DNA from: Haberlea rhodopensis
Taxonomy: Eukaryota > Streptophyta > Magnoliopsida > Lamiales > Gesneriaceae
Length of the DNA: 64,000 nt
Assembly: GCA_907163345.1 (NCBI GenBank)
Contig: CAJQUN010000058.1
Span: 682,001 to 746,000, forward strand
Reading direction: 5' to 3'
The translations under genes and the position numbers were made by a program. Shown here piece by piece: positions 31,030 through 41,660 of the stretch (its first letter is position 1; every line of letters begins with the position of its first letter). The notes beneath the pieces are model-generated. The model was not told the origin of the DNA. It was given only the letters and a program-made list of their open reading frames with translations, and ran no database searches.

Positions 31030-32618
31030 TCACGATTCATGTCTCCGACTTATGTGTCTAGATTTTCCATTATACACATTGTTTTGTGTTCTTCCCATAA
31101 CTGACTTACTATCACAGTGCACGCTAATGGGTGGCACATGTTTTGACCACATTTGAATGTCCTCCAAGAAACTTCGAAGCCAGTCAGTTTCTTCTGCTGC
31201 AAGACCTAAAGCTATGAAATCAGATTCCATAGTTGATCTAGCAATGCACGTCTATTTGCATGATTTCCATGTAACAACTGCACCTCCAATTATAAAGATA
31301 TATCCACTCGTGGACTTTATCTTCTTGGAGTCCGATATCCAATTGCATCTGAGTACCCTTCAATTACTACTGGATATCTCGTATAATGTAGTACGTAGTT
31401 AGTAGTGTATCTTAGATATCTAAGAACTCGAACTACCGCCTTCCAGTGCTCATAACTGGGATTACTCGTATATCTGCTCAATCTATTGACTGAGTTAGCT
31501 ATATCAGGTCTAGTGCAGTCCATGAGGTACATGAGACTACCTATGACCATAGAGTACTCAAGTTGTTGCACACATTCTCCGCGATTCTTGCAAAGATTTG
31601 ACACCACCTCCATAGGTGTTCTCGCGATGATATTATTTCCCTTGTCAAACTTGTCAATTATTTTCTCGACATAATGACTCTGGGAAAGAGAATATCCATC
31701 TTCATGTTTGGTGATCTTCATCCCAAGAATCACATCTGCAAGACCTAGGTCTTTCATCTCAAAATTTCGTGACAACATTTTCTTGGTAATTTTGAAGTTA
31801 TTATTATTACCAACAATTATCATGTCATCCACGTATAGTTTGTATTGTCTTATTTCACGTAGACACATTTATCGCATTGGTTTGTTTTAAACACATTTAA
31901 AAGCATGACACTATCAAACTTTTCATGCCATTGTTTAGGTGCTTGATTTAATCCATACAAGGATTTTACAAGTCTACACACCTTCGTTTCTTTACCTCGA
32001 ATACAAACCCTTCAGGTTGGTCCATGTAAACCTCATCTTCTAACTCTCCATTTAGAAAAGACGTTTATATATCCATTTGATGGATCTCTAGGTTATATAA
32101 TACATCAAATGCAATTATTAACCTTATCGATGTTTCCTGGATACAAGAGCGTATGTGTCGAAATAATCAACACCCTCAGTTTGTCTGTAGCCTTTGACTA
32201 CAAGTCTAGCCTTGTACTTATCTATCGTACCATCAGCTTTCATCTTCTTCTGGAAGATCCACTTGTGGCATAGTGGTTTACAACCTGCAGGAAGATCCAC
32301 TAGTTCCCAAGTATAATTATGTAAGATAGATTCTATCTCACTGTTCACCGCTTCTTTCCAAAGATTAGAGTCTTGTGAAGACATTGCTTCCTTGAAAGTA
32401 GTCAGATCATTTTCCAACAAGTATGTTAGGAAATCCGAGCCAAAAGACTTCTCTTTTCTAGCTCTTTTGCTTCGTCTAGGTGATTCTACCTTCTCTTGAG
32501 AATCTCTATCCCCCACATATCTTTCAACATTGGTTTCAGTCAATGCCTGAGTTTTGTGTGGAAAGATTTCCTCAAAGAATGAAGCATCCCTAGCCTCAAT
32601 GATAGTATTTACATGCAT
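31030..32618 (-). pseudogene. TNT1-like copia reverse transcriptase and RNase H, broken
   Basis: The piece 32618-32124 reads the linker (SPRRSKRARKEKSF) and RT start (SNLWKEAVNSEIESILHNYTW, CHKWIFQKKMKADG, YKARLVVKGYRQTEGVDYF). The middle of RT (32120-31870) is readable only in shifting frames. The piece 31868-31317 has the catalytic YVDDMI and continues through LGMKITKHEDGYSLSQ and YSMVIGSLMYLMDCTRPDIA to the RNase H start. The piece 31230-31030 ends RNase H (ESDFIALGLAAEETDWLR, HCDSKSVMGRTQNN, NGKSRHISRRH). It would copy element RNA and degrade the hybrid strand, but is inactive here. Confidence 0.85.
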
Positions 32619-32899
32619 TTATGAATTATTTGACTTGTGTACTAGAAAACGATAGGCACTACTATCTTGCGCATATCCGATAAATACACAATCCACTGTC
32701 TTATGTCCTATTCTAGTCCGTTTAGGAGGAGGAATTGATACCTTTGCTAGACAGCCCCAAGTCCTTAAAAACTTGTAGCTAGGTGCGCGACCTTTCCAAA
32801 TTCATAAGGTGTTTTATCCAACTTTTTATGTGGTACTCTGTTTAGCACATAGTTGGCAGAAAGCAGAGCTTCTCCCCACAAATTTTGAGGTAAGTCGGA

Positions 32900-33624
32900 A
32901 CTTATAAGCATTGCATTCATCATTTCCTTAAGCGTTCTATTCTTCCTTTCAGCAATACCATTTTGCTCGGGAGAATAAGGCGCAGTGGTTTGATGAATAA
33001 TGCCACTCTCAGCGCAAATGGTGACTCATATTTACCGCCTCGATCACTTCGAAGAATTTTAATCTTTTTATCCAGTTGATTCTCAACTTCATTCTTATAG
33101 TGAATGAACATATCAATTGCTTCGTCTTTACTTCTCATTAAGTAGAGATAACAATATCTTGTACAATCATCAATAAATATTATGAAATAATTTTTACCGC
33201 CTCTAGATTGTACATACTTTAGATCGCATAAATCCGTATGGATCAAGTTTAACGGTTCAGTGCTTCACTCAATTGAGTGGAATGAAGACTTGGTTAATTT
33301 GGCCTCTACACAAGTCTCACACTTGTGTTTATGATTGATATTAAATTTAGGTAATAGATTAAGAGACATTAGCCTTTTAAAGGACTTAAAATTCACATGT
33401 CCTAATCTACAATGCGACAAATGTAAAGACTCATAAGAATAATCAAATTTTAAAGTTTTATTAGCCACATTGGCAACAATCGTTACATTAATTTTGCTTG
33501 TGCAAGCCTCACATGCTGCATTAAAATCAACCTCAACCTCTACATTAGAATTAGACTTAGGAGCTAAAGTCATTAAGCTCATCGTGAAGATGTTATTTGC
33601 CAAGTAGCCTTTGCCCACAAACAT
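32900..33624 (-). pseudogene. TNT1-like copia integrase, broken
   Basis: The zinc-binding part reads HCRLGHVNFKSFKRL and HKCETCVEAKLTKSSF (33402-33270). A stop/shift near 33250 separates it from the core, which has D in MIHTDL and D in LRSDRGGKYESP. Another shift precedes the remains of the glutamate motif (NGIAERKNRT in intact relatives; visible here as scattered frames at 32925-32975). At least two frame lesions. Confidence 0.8.
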
Positions 33625-34385
33625 ACACCCTTGGACAGAATGACTTTGTCGGATTCAATCACGAGCCGAAAGCTTTTCTTGTTCAGCACTGCTCCGAAGA
33701 TGAGATTCTTTCGGATCTCTGGCACGTGGAACACCTCGATAAGAGTAAACTCTTTGCCGGAAGTCATCTTTAGCACAACCGTCCCTTTGACTTCAACTTT
33801 TGAGACTGCTGAATTTCCCATATAGCAATGCTCATCATTTACTGGTTGATATGTCTTAAACATCCATTTGTTGGTGCAAATGTGGGGAGTAGCCCCAGTG
33901 TCCACCCACCATTCCTTGGAGTTCCCACCAACAAGGTTCACCTCCGATACCACTGCAGTCAGATGCATATCATCCATGTCTGAGCTCAGGTTGTCCTCAG
34001 CAATGTTGGCACGAGCAAGCCTCTTGCCTTTGCCTCTGCTCGAGATTGCCTTCCTTTTACCCTCATTGATTTGGCATTGTGTGCAGTCCTTGGCCTTATG
34101 GTTCGGTTTACCGCACACGTAACGGTCACCGGTGAACCTCTTGTTCTGAGTATCTCCCTTGGAATCAAAAGTGCGTTTGCGCTTATTCCCGTGGAAACTG
34201 TCTAAAACTTCAACCACGTTGGCCTTGGAAATCATACTAATTGATTTCTTGTCAAATTTTTGGTTGTCTTGCTCGATACGCAGTCTCCTGATAAGATCCT
34301 CAAGATTCATCATCTTTCGCTTGTGCTTCAGGTAGCTCTTGAAGTCCTTCCAAGATGACGGTAATTTTTCAATCATCATCGCCAC
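33579..34385 (-). pseudogene. TNT1-like copia Gag C-terminus and protease
   Basis: Starts in the Gag capsid C-terminal region (MMIEKLPSSWKDFKSYLKHK). It continues to a defective zinc knuckle, RYVCGKPNHKAKDC, where the first Cys is lost. The protease follows with an apparently intact active site, WWVDTGATPHIC, and the GTVVLKMTSGKEFTL and VPEIRKNLI blocks. This 268-codon frame is open. It is separated from the Gag N-terminal piece by about 90 bases of shifted frame. Confidence 0.8.
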
Positions 34386-34475
34386 TTGGAGGGCATCTTA
34401 GCCACATAACTTCGGCAACAAGTTCATGATATATCAGCTGTAGCTCTTCGCATTGCTCAACAACGCTCTTGCCAT

Positions 34476-34973
34476 CTACCATTCGATAGTCATGGAATCG
34501 ACAGCTACAAATTTCTTTGCGCCTGCGTCGTCAACTTTGTATTTCTTTTCTAACGATTCCCAAAGATCCTTCGCAGTTTCTTTGAGGGAATACACATTGA
34601 AAAGTGCATCGTCAAGAGAATTCAGTACATAGTTACGACAAAGGTAGTCGGCACTCAGCCACGATCCGACTATTACAGTAGATTGAGGATCATCTTTGTC
34701 CTTCACTGGTTTCTCCTCTTTGAGAAACCTGGTCAAGTTCAAGGTGGTCAAGAAGAACATCATCTTCTGCTGCCAACGCTTACAGTTGGAACCTTTGAAC
34801 TTTGTCGGTTTCTCAAATTGAGAGAACGACATTGGGTTTCTCAGAACTGGCATAACGACCTCAGCGCCGCTAGCTTTGATCACTGGAATCTCAGTATTCT
34901 CAGCAACTCGGTTTGGAATCTGGTCAGCCAAGCTAAAAACAGAATACAAACGATACAACACAAACAATATCAA
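34476..34973 (-). pseudogene. TNT1-like copia Gag N-terminus
   Basis: Reads FEKPTKFKGSNCKRWQQKM, then FFLTTLNLTRFLKEEKP, NYVLNSLDDALFNVYS and ETAKDLWESLEKKYK, the standard Gag of TNT1/TAR-type copia elements. The natural start is probably MPVLRNPMSF or slightly upstream; the first residues of the frame (hydrophobic MILFVLYRLY) are leader read-in. Disrupted downstream. Confidence 0.75.
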
Positions 34974-36006
34974 ACTAGTTTTAAAAACGAACAGTATAAA
35001 TCTTTGATAGTGAACAAACAGTGATTGTTTGAAAATTCAACAATTTTATTTTCGAAAAACCGATTATGTTCCAAAACAGAAACAAAAACAAAAATTTGAG
35101 TTTACGATTGTTGTTCACTGTTTATTTAAATAGATAGATTGAATTTAGTTTAAACAATCGTGATATAAGTTACACTGAAATACAGAAAAACAGTAGAGCT
35201 TACAGTAATAGTTTATAAACTGTAAAGAAAACACAGCAAGAATCTGGAAATGTTTCTGGACGATGCCACAACAAGTCGTGTGCCCGTAAACTCAAATTTG
35301 CCCGCCTTAGCTTCTGGCCTCCTGGACAAGTGAGTTCCAAGGTACAACGCTCAATCACATATGTTCGGATTGAAGCAGCACTCTCAAACAGTATGCAATG
35401 TATGAATGAAGAATGATTTCTGATTTTCGGATAATGAAAACATAAGGCTGGAGTAGCTTATATAGCTGAGCATCAGACTTCTCCAAAGGTCTAAGAAATT
35501 AAGTGTAATGTTTAGTGGGTAGATGAAAGTCTCAACACTTAACATTAGATTAATATGAATTTAAGTCTCACACTTAAATCTGATATCAATTCTGCAGGTT
35601 GGTGAAAAGTCTCGAACTTAATACTCAGCAGAATATGAAAAGCCAGGTAGATGAAAGTCATTTCAGAAATCCTAGTAGATGCTTCAGTATTACTTAATGA
35701 CTAATGTACCTGATAACATAAGTAAGAAGATGAAGAGAACTTGGGAACACGCGCGGAACGGCGCGGCGCGGCGAGCGGAGAGGACGGACGGCGCGCGAGT
35801 GACATCCATCTTTTCTGCTTAACTACACTCTATTGATTTGTATCTCATTATAAACAAATCATAAGTGTCTCAACTTTTCAATATGAGATTTCTTTAGCCT
35901 AATTGACTATTCATAATTAACTTACCATAATTTTATTCTCATTAACAAAATTAATAATAATTATTGGGCTTTTAATAATTAAATTATTCTTTTATTAATT
36001 CCAACA
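34974..36006 (-). repeat. 5' LTR and leader of TNT1-like copia element
   Basis: Minus strand begins TGTTGGAATTAATAAAAG at 36006, matching the 3' LTR fragment. The LTR/leader boundary could not be fixed: I see no tRNA-Met primer motif. A very GC-rich patch (GCGCGGAACGGCGCGG and following) lies at 35751-35803 in otherwise AT-rich DNA. The region around 35440-35465 (GCTTATATAGCTG) may hold the TATA box. Confidence 0.65.
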
Positions 36007-36131
36007 ATGACCCCAAGTTCAATGAATATTGTAATATGAAAACTGTCGCACTGTCTTTCTTTTGAAAAATTGTTGCACTTAAACCCAATAAAAATTGGTG
36101 CCAACAAGACTCTATAATATATATGTTCTTT

Positions 36132-36476
36132 AGGGTAAATTACAAAATAGTCCCACAAAATAAATATTTATAATAATAATCCCAAACTTTTAGAACTAAT
36201 TAAACATAGTCATAAGATTATTTTTAAACAGGAGTAGTCCTACATAAATGTTTTTTTATCAAATATAGTCCAACAGAAATTATTTTTTAACAAAAAACGA
36301 TCCAAAGTTTTGTTAATGGTTTAGGGATCACTTATGTTAAAAACTAATTTTTGTGGGACTATATTTGATAAAATCATTTATATGGGAATACTTTTGTTAA
36401 AGTATAAAATTTTTTGGATTATATTCGAATTACTATTATAAATGTGACTATTATATGGTACAATTTTTGTAATTTC
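36132..36476. mobile_element. MITE of the GGGTAAATT family, copy 4
   Basis: Starts AGGGTAAATTACAAAATAG and ends with the inverted GTAATTT. Internal AATAGTCCCACA and TTTTTAACA units occur in both directions. Non-coding. Confidence 0.6.
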
Positions 36477-37053
36477 CGCTTTTGTTTTTATCTAAAGGAA
36501 CTTTTAATCAAAAAGAAGATTATGAATGGGACTCAAGTGACGATGATACAGAATCCCTTTAATTAATTACGTTGAAAAAAGAAGTCTAACGATCCTCAGG
36601 AATGTTAAACATATTCTCATCTTCAATATATAATATCATATTATATTTCATATATTCGATTTTTATTATATACTGAGGAATATAATATGAAAAAGCATAT
36701 AATCAATGTACCCAAATGATTAATTGATATTACACCAAAAATTAGAAATAAAAACCAAGAAAAGACAGTAATAAAACAAAAAAGAAGGCCTCAACCTAGT
36801 ATTTACATGGCCATGTTTCAGGAAAAGAAAAAAAAAAGAGCCAATTTAGAGAATAATTGGGTCATTATTCTCTGTCACTTTGAACAAAGAGTATATATGG
36901 TTCCAACTCGAAACCAATTGGCAATGAATAGAGTAACTCATGTATCTTATAAAGAGCTAGCATAATTTCTAAACTCCCAATATGAGACAATTCTAACACT
37001 CTTTTATACCATAATTTACATTTAGTGATATACATTAAATTTAATGTTTTAGA
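36477..37053. other. AT-rich intergenic sequence, bZIP 3' side
   Basis: No coding recognised. It includes a run of imperfect ATATAATATCATATTATA palindromes near 36625-36690. The bZIP 3' untranslated region probably ends within the last ~50 bases. Confidence 0.5.
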
Positions 37054-37059
37054 TTTATT
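37054..37059 (-). terminator. Candidate polyadenylation signal of the bZIP gene
   Basis: Minus-strand AATAAA about 60 bases downstream of the bZIP stop codon, in an A/T-rich context typical of plant 3' ends. Confidence 0.55.
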
Positions 37060-37116
37060 TAAGGATGTTTCATGCATGACAACAATCTAGGAATACGTAA
37101 CTGATAAAATTTATTA

Positions 37117-37530
37117 CTATAACGATTGTGGCTGCATGGTTGACAAGATTTGGTGTAAGCTGGTGAGCTTATCCTGGAGATAAATGACTTCAGATAAAAG
37201 CCAGTTGGTCTCTCTTTGGACCAAGTGACACTCATTAGTGAGTACATAAAACCGGTTTTTCAGATTCCGGTTTTTGAGTTTCAAGCGATTAATTTCGCAC
37301 ATGAGGTTCTCTACATGCTTCTTCTTTTGCAATCGGGATCGTCGAGCCGATTCTCGGTTTGAAATCATCCTCCTACGCTTCTTTTCTTCATTTGAACACA
37401 CGGACCGTGTAGCATCCGAATGGATTAGTGACTTTGTTTGGAGTATAGAGAACAGATCGTGAATTTGAGAGGTAGAGAGACCATGTTGGTGAACCGGTAG
37501 TTGGAAATGAATCGGGTTTTCAGCAGACAT
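37117..37530 (-). CDS. bZIP transcription factor, short group S-like
   Basis: An intronless 137-residue protein. The basic region spans about 50-67 and carries the invariant N58-x7-R66 (NRESARRSR), which contacts DNA. The zipper starts nine residues on with L76, L83, L90, L97, then V104, weaker positions and a terminal helix to about 127. The N-terminus is short, with no other domain. Small intronless bZIPs of this layout are group S (bZIP4/bZIP11-like) factors, which bind ACGT-containing sites as homo- or heterodimers in the nucleus, often in stress or sugar responses. The start at 37530 is the first ATG after a TATA-like element about 95 bases away. No long upstream ORF system controlling translation is visible in the short leader. 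It has no stops and is surrounded by elements on both sides. Subgroup is inference. Confidence 0.9.
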   Translation of the reverse strand: MSAENPIHFQLPVHQHGLSTSQIHDLFSILQTKSLIHSDATRSVCSNEEKKRRRMISNRESARRSRLQKKKHVENLMCEINRLKLKNRNLKNRFYVLTNECHLVQRETNWLLSEVIYLQDKLTSLHQILSTMQPQSL

Positions 37531-37620
37531 CGTTGTTAGAAAGAATTTTTTTAAATTGGTTTTACAATGAGTGGGAGGGAGGTTAGGAGGGGAAAAGGGA
37601 AGAAGTATGGAGCATGGGAG

Positions 37621-37633
37621 GGGTATTTATTGA
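37621..37633 (-). promoter_or_regulatory. TATA-like element of the bZIP promoter
   Basis: Minus-strand TCAATAAATACCC lies about 95 bases before the start codon. A CT/CCC-rich leader (37560-37615) follows. Position and context fit a plant core promoter; no further cis elements are certain. Confidence 0.5.
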
Positions 37634-37828
37634 GAATGCTGAGTGACAATTGGGCCCTACTTAACAATTTTATGTGTAATTTGTTTTTTCAAAAAAAATT
37701 ATGTATATTCTTCTAATTGGGGGAGGCGAGGATGTGAGGTCTCGAACATGAAATCTTTCAACACTAAAAGGAGTGGTGTCACTCGGATACGAAGTTCTTT
37801 ACTTATGTATAATTTCAACATATTTTTA

Positions 37829-38342
37829 AGGGCTCTTTTGGATTACTTATTAGGGTGTATTTTGGATTGCTTTGAGGATGTGTTTTAAATTGCTTCTCAA
37901 AAGTGTTCATCTTCTTTTCAGATAAAAAAAATAATAATTTTTGAGCGTATAATTTCCTTGCTTCAGCTATTGCTTTTCTAAAAAAGCAGGTAAAAAAATA
38001 AGCAGAGAAGCAAATTAAATTATGTGTGTTTTATTTTGATCGCAAGCAATCAATGATTTTGCTTAAAATCACTTTTTTTCAATTTTAAGTAAAAGCAACA
38101 TAGAAATGCTTTAAGGATGTAAATCACTTCTATGTTGTTTTTGCTTAAAGTTGGAAATGCCGATTTTAAACAAAAAAATTGAGTTTTGATATTAAAATAA
38201 AAAGGCTTAATGAACTTCATTTTGTTACAAAATTATCACCGCTCAACTTAAAACAGCCAGAAACATCTTATGACATTCTTCTCTGCTTCTGGTTTTCTAG
38301 AGAAATCAAACATACTTTTTAAAAGTAATCCAAAACACTCCC
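37829..38342. mobile_element. Tourist-like (PIF/Harbinger) MITE
   Basis: Terminal repeats are AGGGCTCTTTTGGATTACTT on the left and, inverted, GGGAGTGTTTTGGATTACTT on the right. They are flanked by TTA at 37826-37828 and 38343-38345, the 3-bp duplication typical of PIF/Harbinger. The interior holds a second inverted pair around AAGCAACATAGAAATG / CTATGTTGTTTTTGCTT (38090-38150). It lies about 300 bases upstream of the bZIP start, so it may influence that promoter (inference). Confidence 0.75.
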
Positions 38343-38345
38343 TTA

Positions 38346-39085
38346 GAATCTTGGTGGAGCTAATATTTTAAAGCAAAAATAGACTTTATGGTTAATTTTT
38401 TTTATATAAAAATCTCATCTCCTCAAATGTGTCTTAACGAACGATCTTTACGTATCTTTATGCCATTTCTTGCCAAAATTTGGAAGTTAGTTATTAATAA
38501 ATATATGATCACCTCTGCGTATGTATATTACATAACTTAGAGAAGAAAAAAAAAGTAATATCCCTTTGAAAATTCCTTAAAAAAATGATATCCTGCAACA
38601 GTTGATTCCATGAATATTTGACATAAGAGTGGTTTACAGGTCACGTTCTGTTATAATCAGGTGGGGTTCTGTGTTTAGGACAATTAGCTTAATCACGAAG
38701 AATCATTCTAAAACGCAGAAAATTAACATCTAAGATCAATTAACAGGATAAAAATCTAGAAAATTAGCTGTCGGACACACATATTTCCCACTAAACAAAA
38801 ACAATTATTGACCAAAAAGAGTGAAACTTCTAAAGATTGCTACGTCAAGAAAAAGTTAATCGCATTCAAAAAATGGACATATTAAGATTTTTATGCATAT
38901 TCTTTTATTATGGTTTTTTAGTTAGTTTAATTAAATGCTTAATATTTAACGTTGTTTGGCAATTTTATTTGTTTGCTCATGATCATGCAAGTGTTGTAAG
39001 TATGAATTAATTAAGAGAGTGGCAAGGGACAAATCCAGAAAGTTAGGAGGGGGAGATGATTTATATTCTCAAGGGCGGACACGTG
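38346..39085. other. No feature recognised
   Basis: AT-rich sequence without readable genes, terminal repeats or RNA boxes. Confidence 0.5.
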
Positions 39086-39470
39086 TAGAGCTATTAAAAT
39101 GGGTTGTGCCAATGTTTTCAAGGTGGGCCTAAAAGGGCCAACCGTTTGTATTGGCGCATTGTGGAGGGTTGGTCCATGGGTTAACGGGTTGGCCTGTGGG
39201 TTGGGACAATTAATTAATTTATAACAAAAGTTTAATTAATTAATTAATTAAAATATAATTTATTAATAACTTGTTTAATAATTTTAATCATTAAAATTTA
39301 ACAAAATTATATTTTTTATTTTTTGGCTGGTTGGTCCGCCTAATCTGCAATCAACCGCGAGCTGGGTTGGGGGTATTTCAACCCTCCTGGATGTGGGTTT
39401 AAATGGGTCAACCCGTTCGTGTTGGCGGGCCAGCCCATTTGGGTCGGGTTGACCTATTTTGACACATCTA
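39086..39470. mobile_element. hAT-type MITE, relative of 18091-18511
   Basis: Ends TAGAGCTATTAAAATGGG and, inverted from the right, TAGATGTGTCAAAATAGG. The interior has GGTTGG/CCAACC and GGGCC motifs plus an ATTAATTAATTAA core. Flanks GACACGTG and GACGCACA agree only partly, so the target duplication is weak. Confidence 0.65.
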
Positions 39471-40215
39471 GACGCACAACCGGACTTGCCTTTCCTCACA
39501 AAAATATTTTTAATTACCCATAAAATTGTATGTTTCCATCATAAAGTTGCACCTGTTCATCCTAAAACTGTATGTTACCCCCAAAAATTACATATTGCCC
39601 ATTAAAATAGAATTTTGGCCCCATTAAAATTTTTTCCCAATAGTTTTTATGTTATTATTTTTCTTGCCCCTCATCATAGATTTTAAATCCGTCCCTATAT
39701 ATATTTAGGTGGCGAAACTTAAAATTACCTAAATTTTTTTTTTTTTTTGAAAAGTTCTAATTAAAGTGATGCTTTCTGCTTCATTAGTTTTAACCGATTG
39801 AAGTAGGCACCATGTGCTTGGAGTTAATTAAATTTGGTATCAAATTAAAGAACTAAAAAAGTTGCAGTAATTTGCAACTTTTGTGGCAAAGAAATAGTTA
39901 AAGCCCAAAGGGAAGGAATAAATTCATTGGAAATTAGTTATTCGGGCTACCAGTTCCCTTTATAATTATATATTAATCTTCGCAGCTTCTTTCTGTTTAA
40001 CCAGTCGATCACTTTGGACCATTCTTAGAAAACAAATAAACCATGTTGAACTTACGTTGCCGAACTTATTAACCCAACTGAATTGCAGTTTATTATGCAA
40101 GCTAAGTACTTCGAAGACAACCCAACTGAATAAACTGATACTGATCCAAGAACTATGTTGAAATAAACTCCGCTGGAGTAAGAACTTTCTAGCTGACTGA
40201 TTTCCACTAGATAAC
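39471..40215. other. No gene recognised
   Basis: Includes short repeats of ATAAAATTGTATGTT-like sequence near 39515-39620 and a T run at 39738-39750. An open frame on the minus strand at 39966-40217 has no recognisable motif and is probably chance. Confidence 0.4.
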
Positions 40216-41417
40216 ACTTTCAGAAATTCTGATCAACCAATTTGTTGGTGATATCATATCGAGGGCTAGGAGTGGGAGGGGAAATTGGTGTTACTCTGGG
40301 TGGTGTAAAGATTTAATCAAGTTTGTTTTCAATTGTAGCAGGAATTGGTTTTGGGGTGATATGGTTAGAAAAGTGGGTAGGGGATGTAACAAAATTTTGG
40401 ATTGATAATTGGGTGGAGGGGAGTCTTTGAAATTAGGTTCAACAGGCTATTTAGGTTAGCTACTGATCAAGAGTGTAAAATTATTGAAAAAGGGAGCTGA
40501 GAGGGTTAGGTTTGGAAATGGCCTTGGTGTTGGCGTAGAAATTTGTTTAGTCGGGAGGAGTCTATGTTTCATAACCTTAGCTCTTTGATTGATAGGAATG
40601 CTATTGTTTTTAATGTTACTGATAGGTGGTTATGGCTATGAGAAAGGAACAGATGTTCTCGGAAAATACTTAGGTGAACCCAGTATACCAAAACACCAAC
40701 ATACATACTTGTGTATGTATGAGTTGATGTTTGGTTCACTAAGTCAGCCTATTCGACGTTGTCAGAATCATCGCAACAAGAAACTTTCTAGAATAGGGAT
40801 GTGTTAAAGACTGTTTGGAATAAGATCGTTATGACAAAAGTAACACTTTTCGCTTGGAAAACTCTTCAAATCCGCATCCCCACGAAAATAAATCTCCAAA
40901 AGAGGAGAGTCTTCAACTCACATGACCCTAGAGGCCTAGACTTTGTGTTTTATGTAACAAAGAGCAAGAAGATACATCTCACTTGCTTTTCTCTTGGGAC
41001 GTTTCTTACAAAATTTGGTAACTTTGTTACAACAGGTTTAGTTTATTTTCAATAGGCCATTCTTGCCCACTAAACCAGTTCTCTCAACACCTAGGACTTT
41101 GGCCAAGAAGGAAAGGTTTCAAATTTGGGGACCTATATGTCATTGTTGCATTTGGAGCATCCAGAAACTCATAAATATGTCTTGTTCAGGAGCGAATAGA
41201 TATCCATGGAGCGGACGATCGAGTTGATTGAGGTTCTCTCCTGGACTTAGCTTAAGGCGAAAGCTAGTTGTGTTTCCTACTTTTCGTTTTCAGATTGATA
41301 CCAGTTTCCTTATCTTTGTATTAATGGTTAGTTCCAATATTCAGGGCTCCTAGCATGTACTGGAATAAGCATCTTCGGTGTCCTTTTTTAATAAAATGAT
41401 TGCCTTCTATAAAAAAA
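40216..41417 (+). mobile_element. L1-type LINE, 5'-truncated 3' fragment
   Basis: Across frames one reads WWQEFGVIWLEKWVG, GNKILDWIIGW, RLFRLATDQECKIIEKGS and LFVWEESMFHNLSSLIDR. These correspond to the post-RT linker of plant L1 ORF2. The zf-RVT-type domain follows at 40801-41055 (WNKIVMTKVTLFAWKTLQIR, IPTKINLQKRRV). Frameshifts and stops are common. It ends near 41405 with an ATAAAATGATTGCCTTCTAT sequence and an A run, typical of a LINE tail. The 5' end is absent, as usual after incomplete reverse transcription. Confidence 0.75.
40668..40744. repeat. 77-bp fold-back inside the LINE
   Basis: The left arm (ACTTAGGTGAACC ... ACCAACATACATAC) and right arm (GTATGTATGAGTTG ... GGTTCACTAAGT) pair over most of their length around a TTGT loop. 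It interrupts the LINE zf-RVT region and is a miniature element or a local inversion-duplication. Confidence 0.7.
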
Positions 41418-41660
41418 ATTCAAATTTGTCTTGTAGATCGAAGTATAGTTGCAGAAGCTGTTGCTATCAAATGTATGCTAAGTTGCAACCTAAGTAAAGA
41501 AGCATTAAATGCTAAGTAAATTATTTTGGAAAAAAAGTCGGTAAATATATAATGCTAGACATAAAACATTCTACAAAGAGACAAGCGTGAAGATTTGTCA
41601 GAGTACAACATCAATATCTTGAGGAATAATAACGTTGAAAAAACAAGTATTTAAGGATAG
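41418..41660. other. No feature recognised
   Basis: AT-rich flank between the LINE tail and the solo LTR. Confidence 0.5.

Noticed and set aside
37643..37888. 81-codon plus-strand frame next to the bZIP promoter
   Set aside because: Runs into a Tourist-like MITE and has no motif.
39966..40217. 83-codon minus-strand frame as a possible small gene
   Set aside because: No recognisable domain, no promoter context, and it abuts an L1 fragment; most likely chance.
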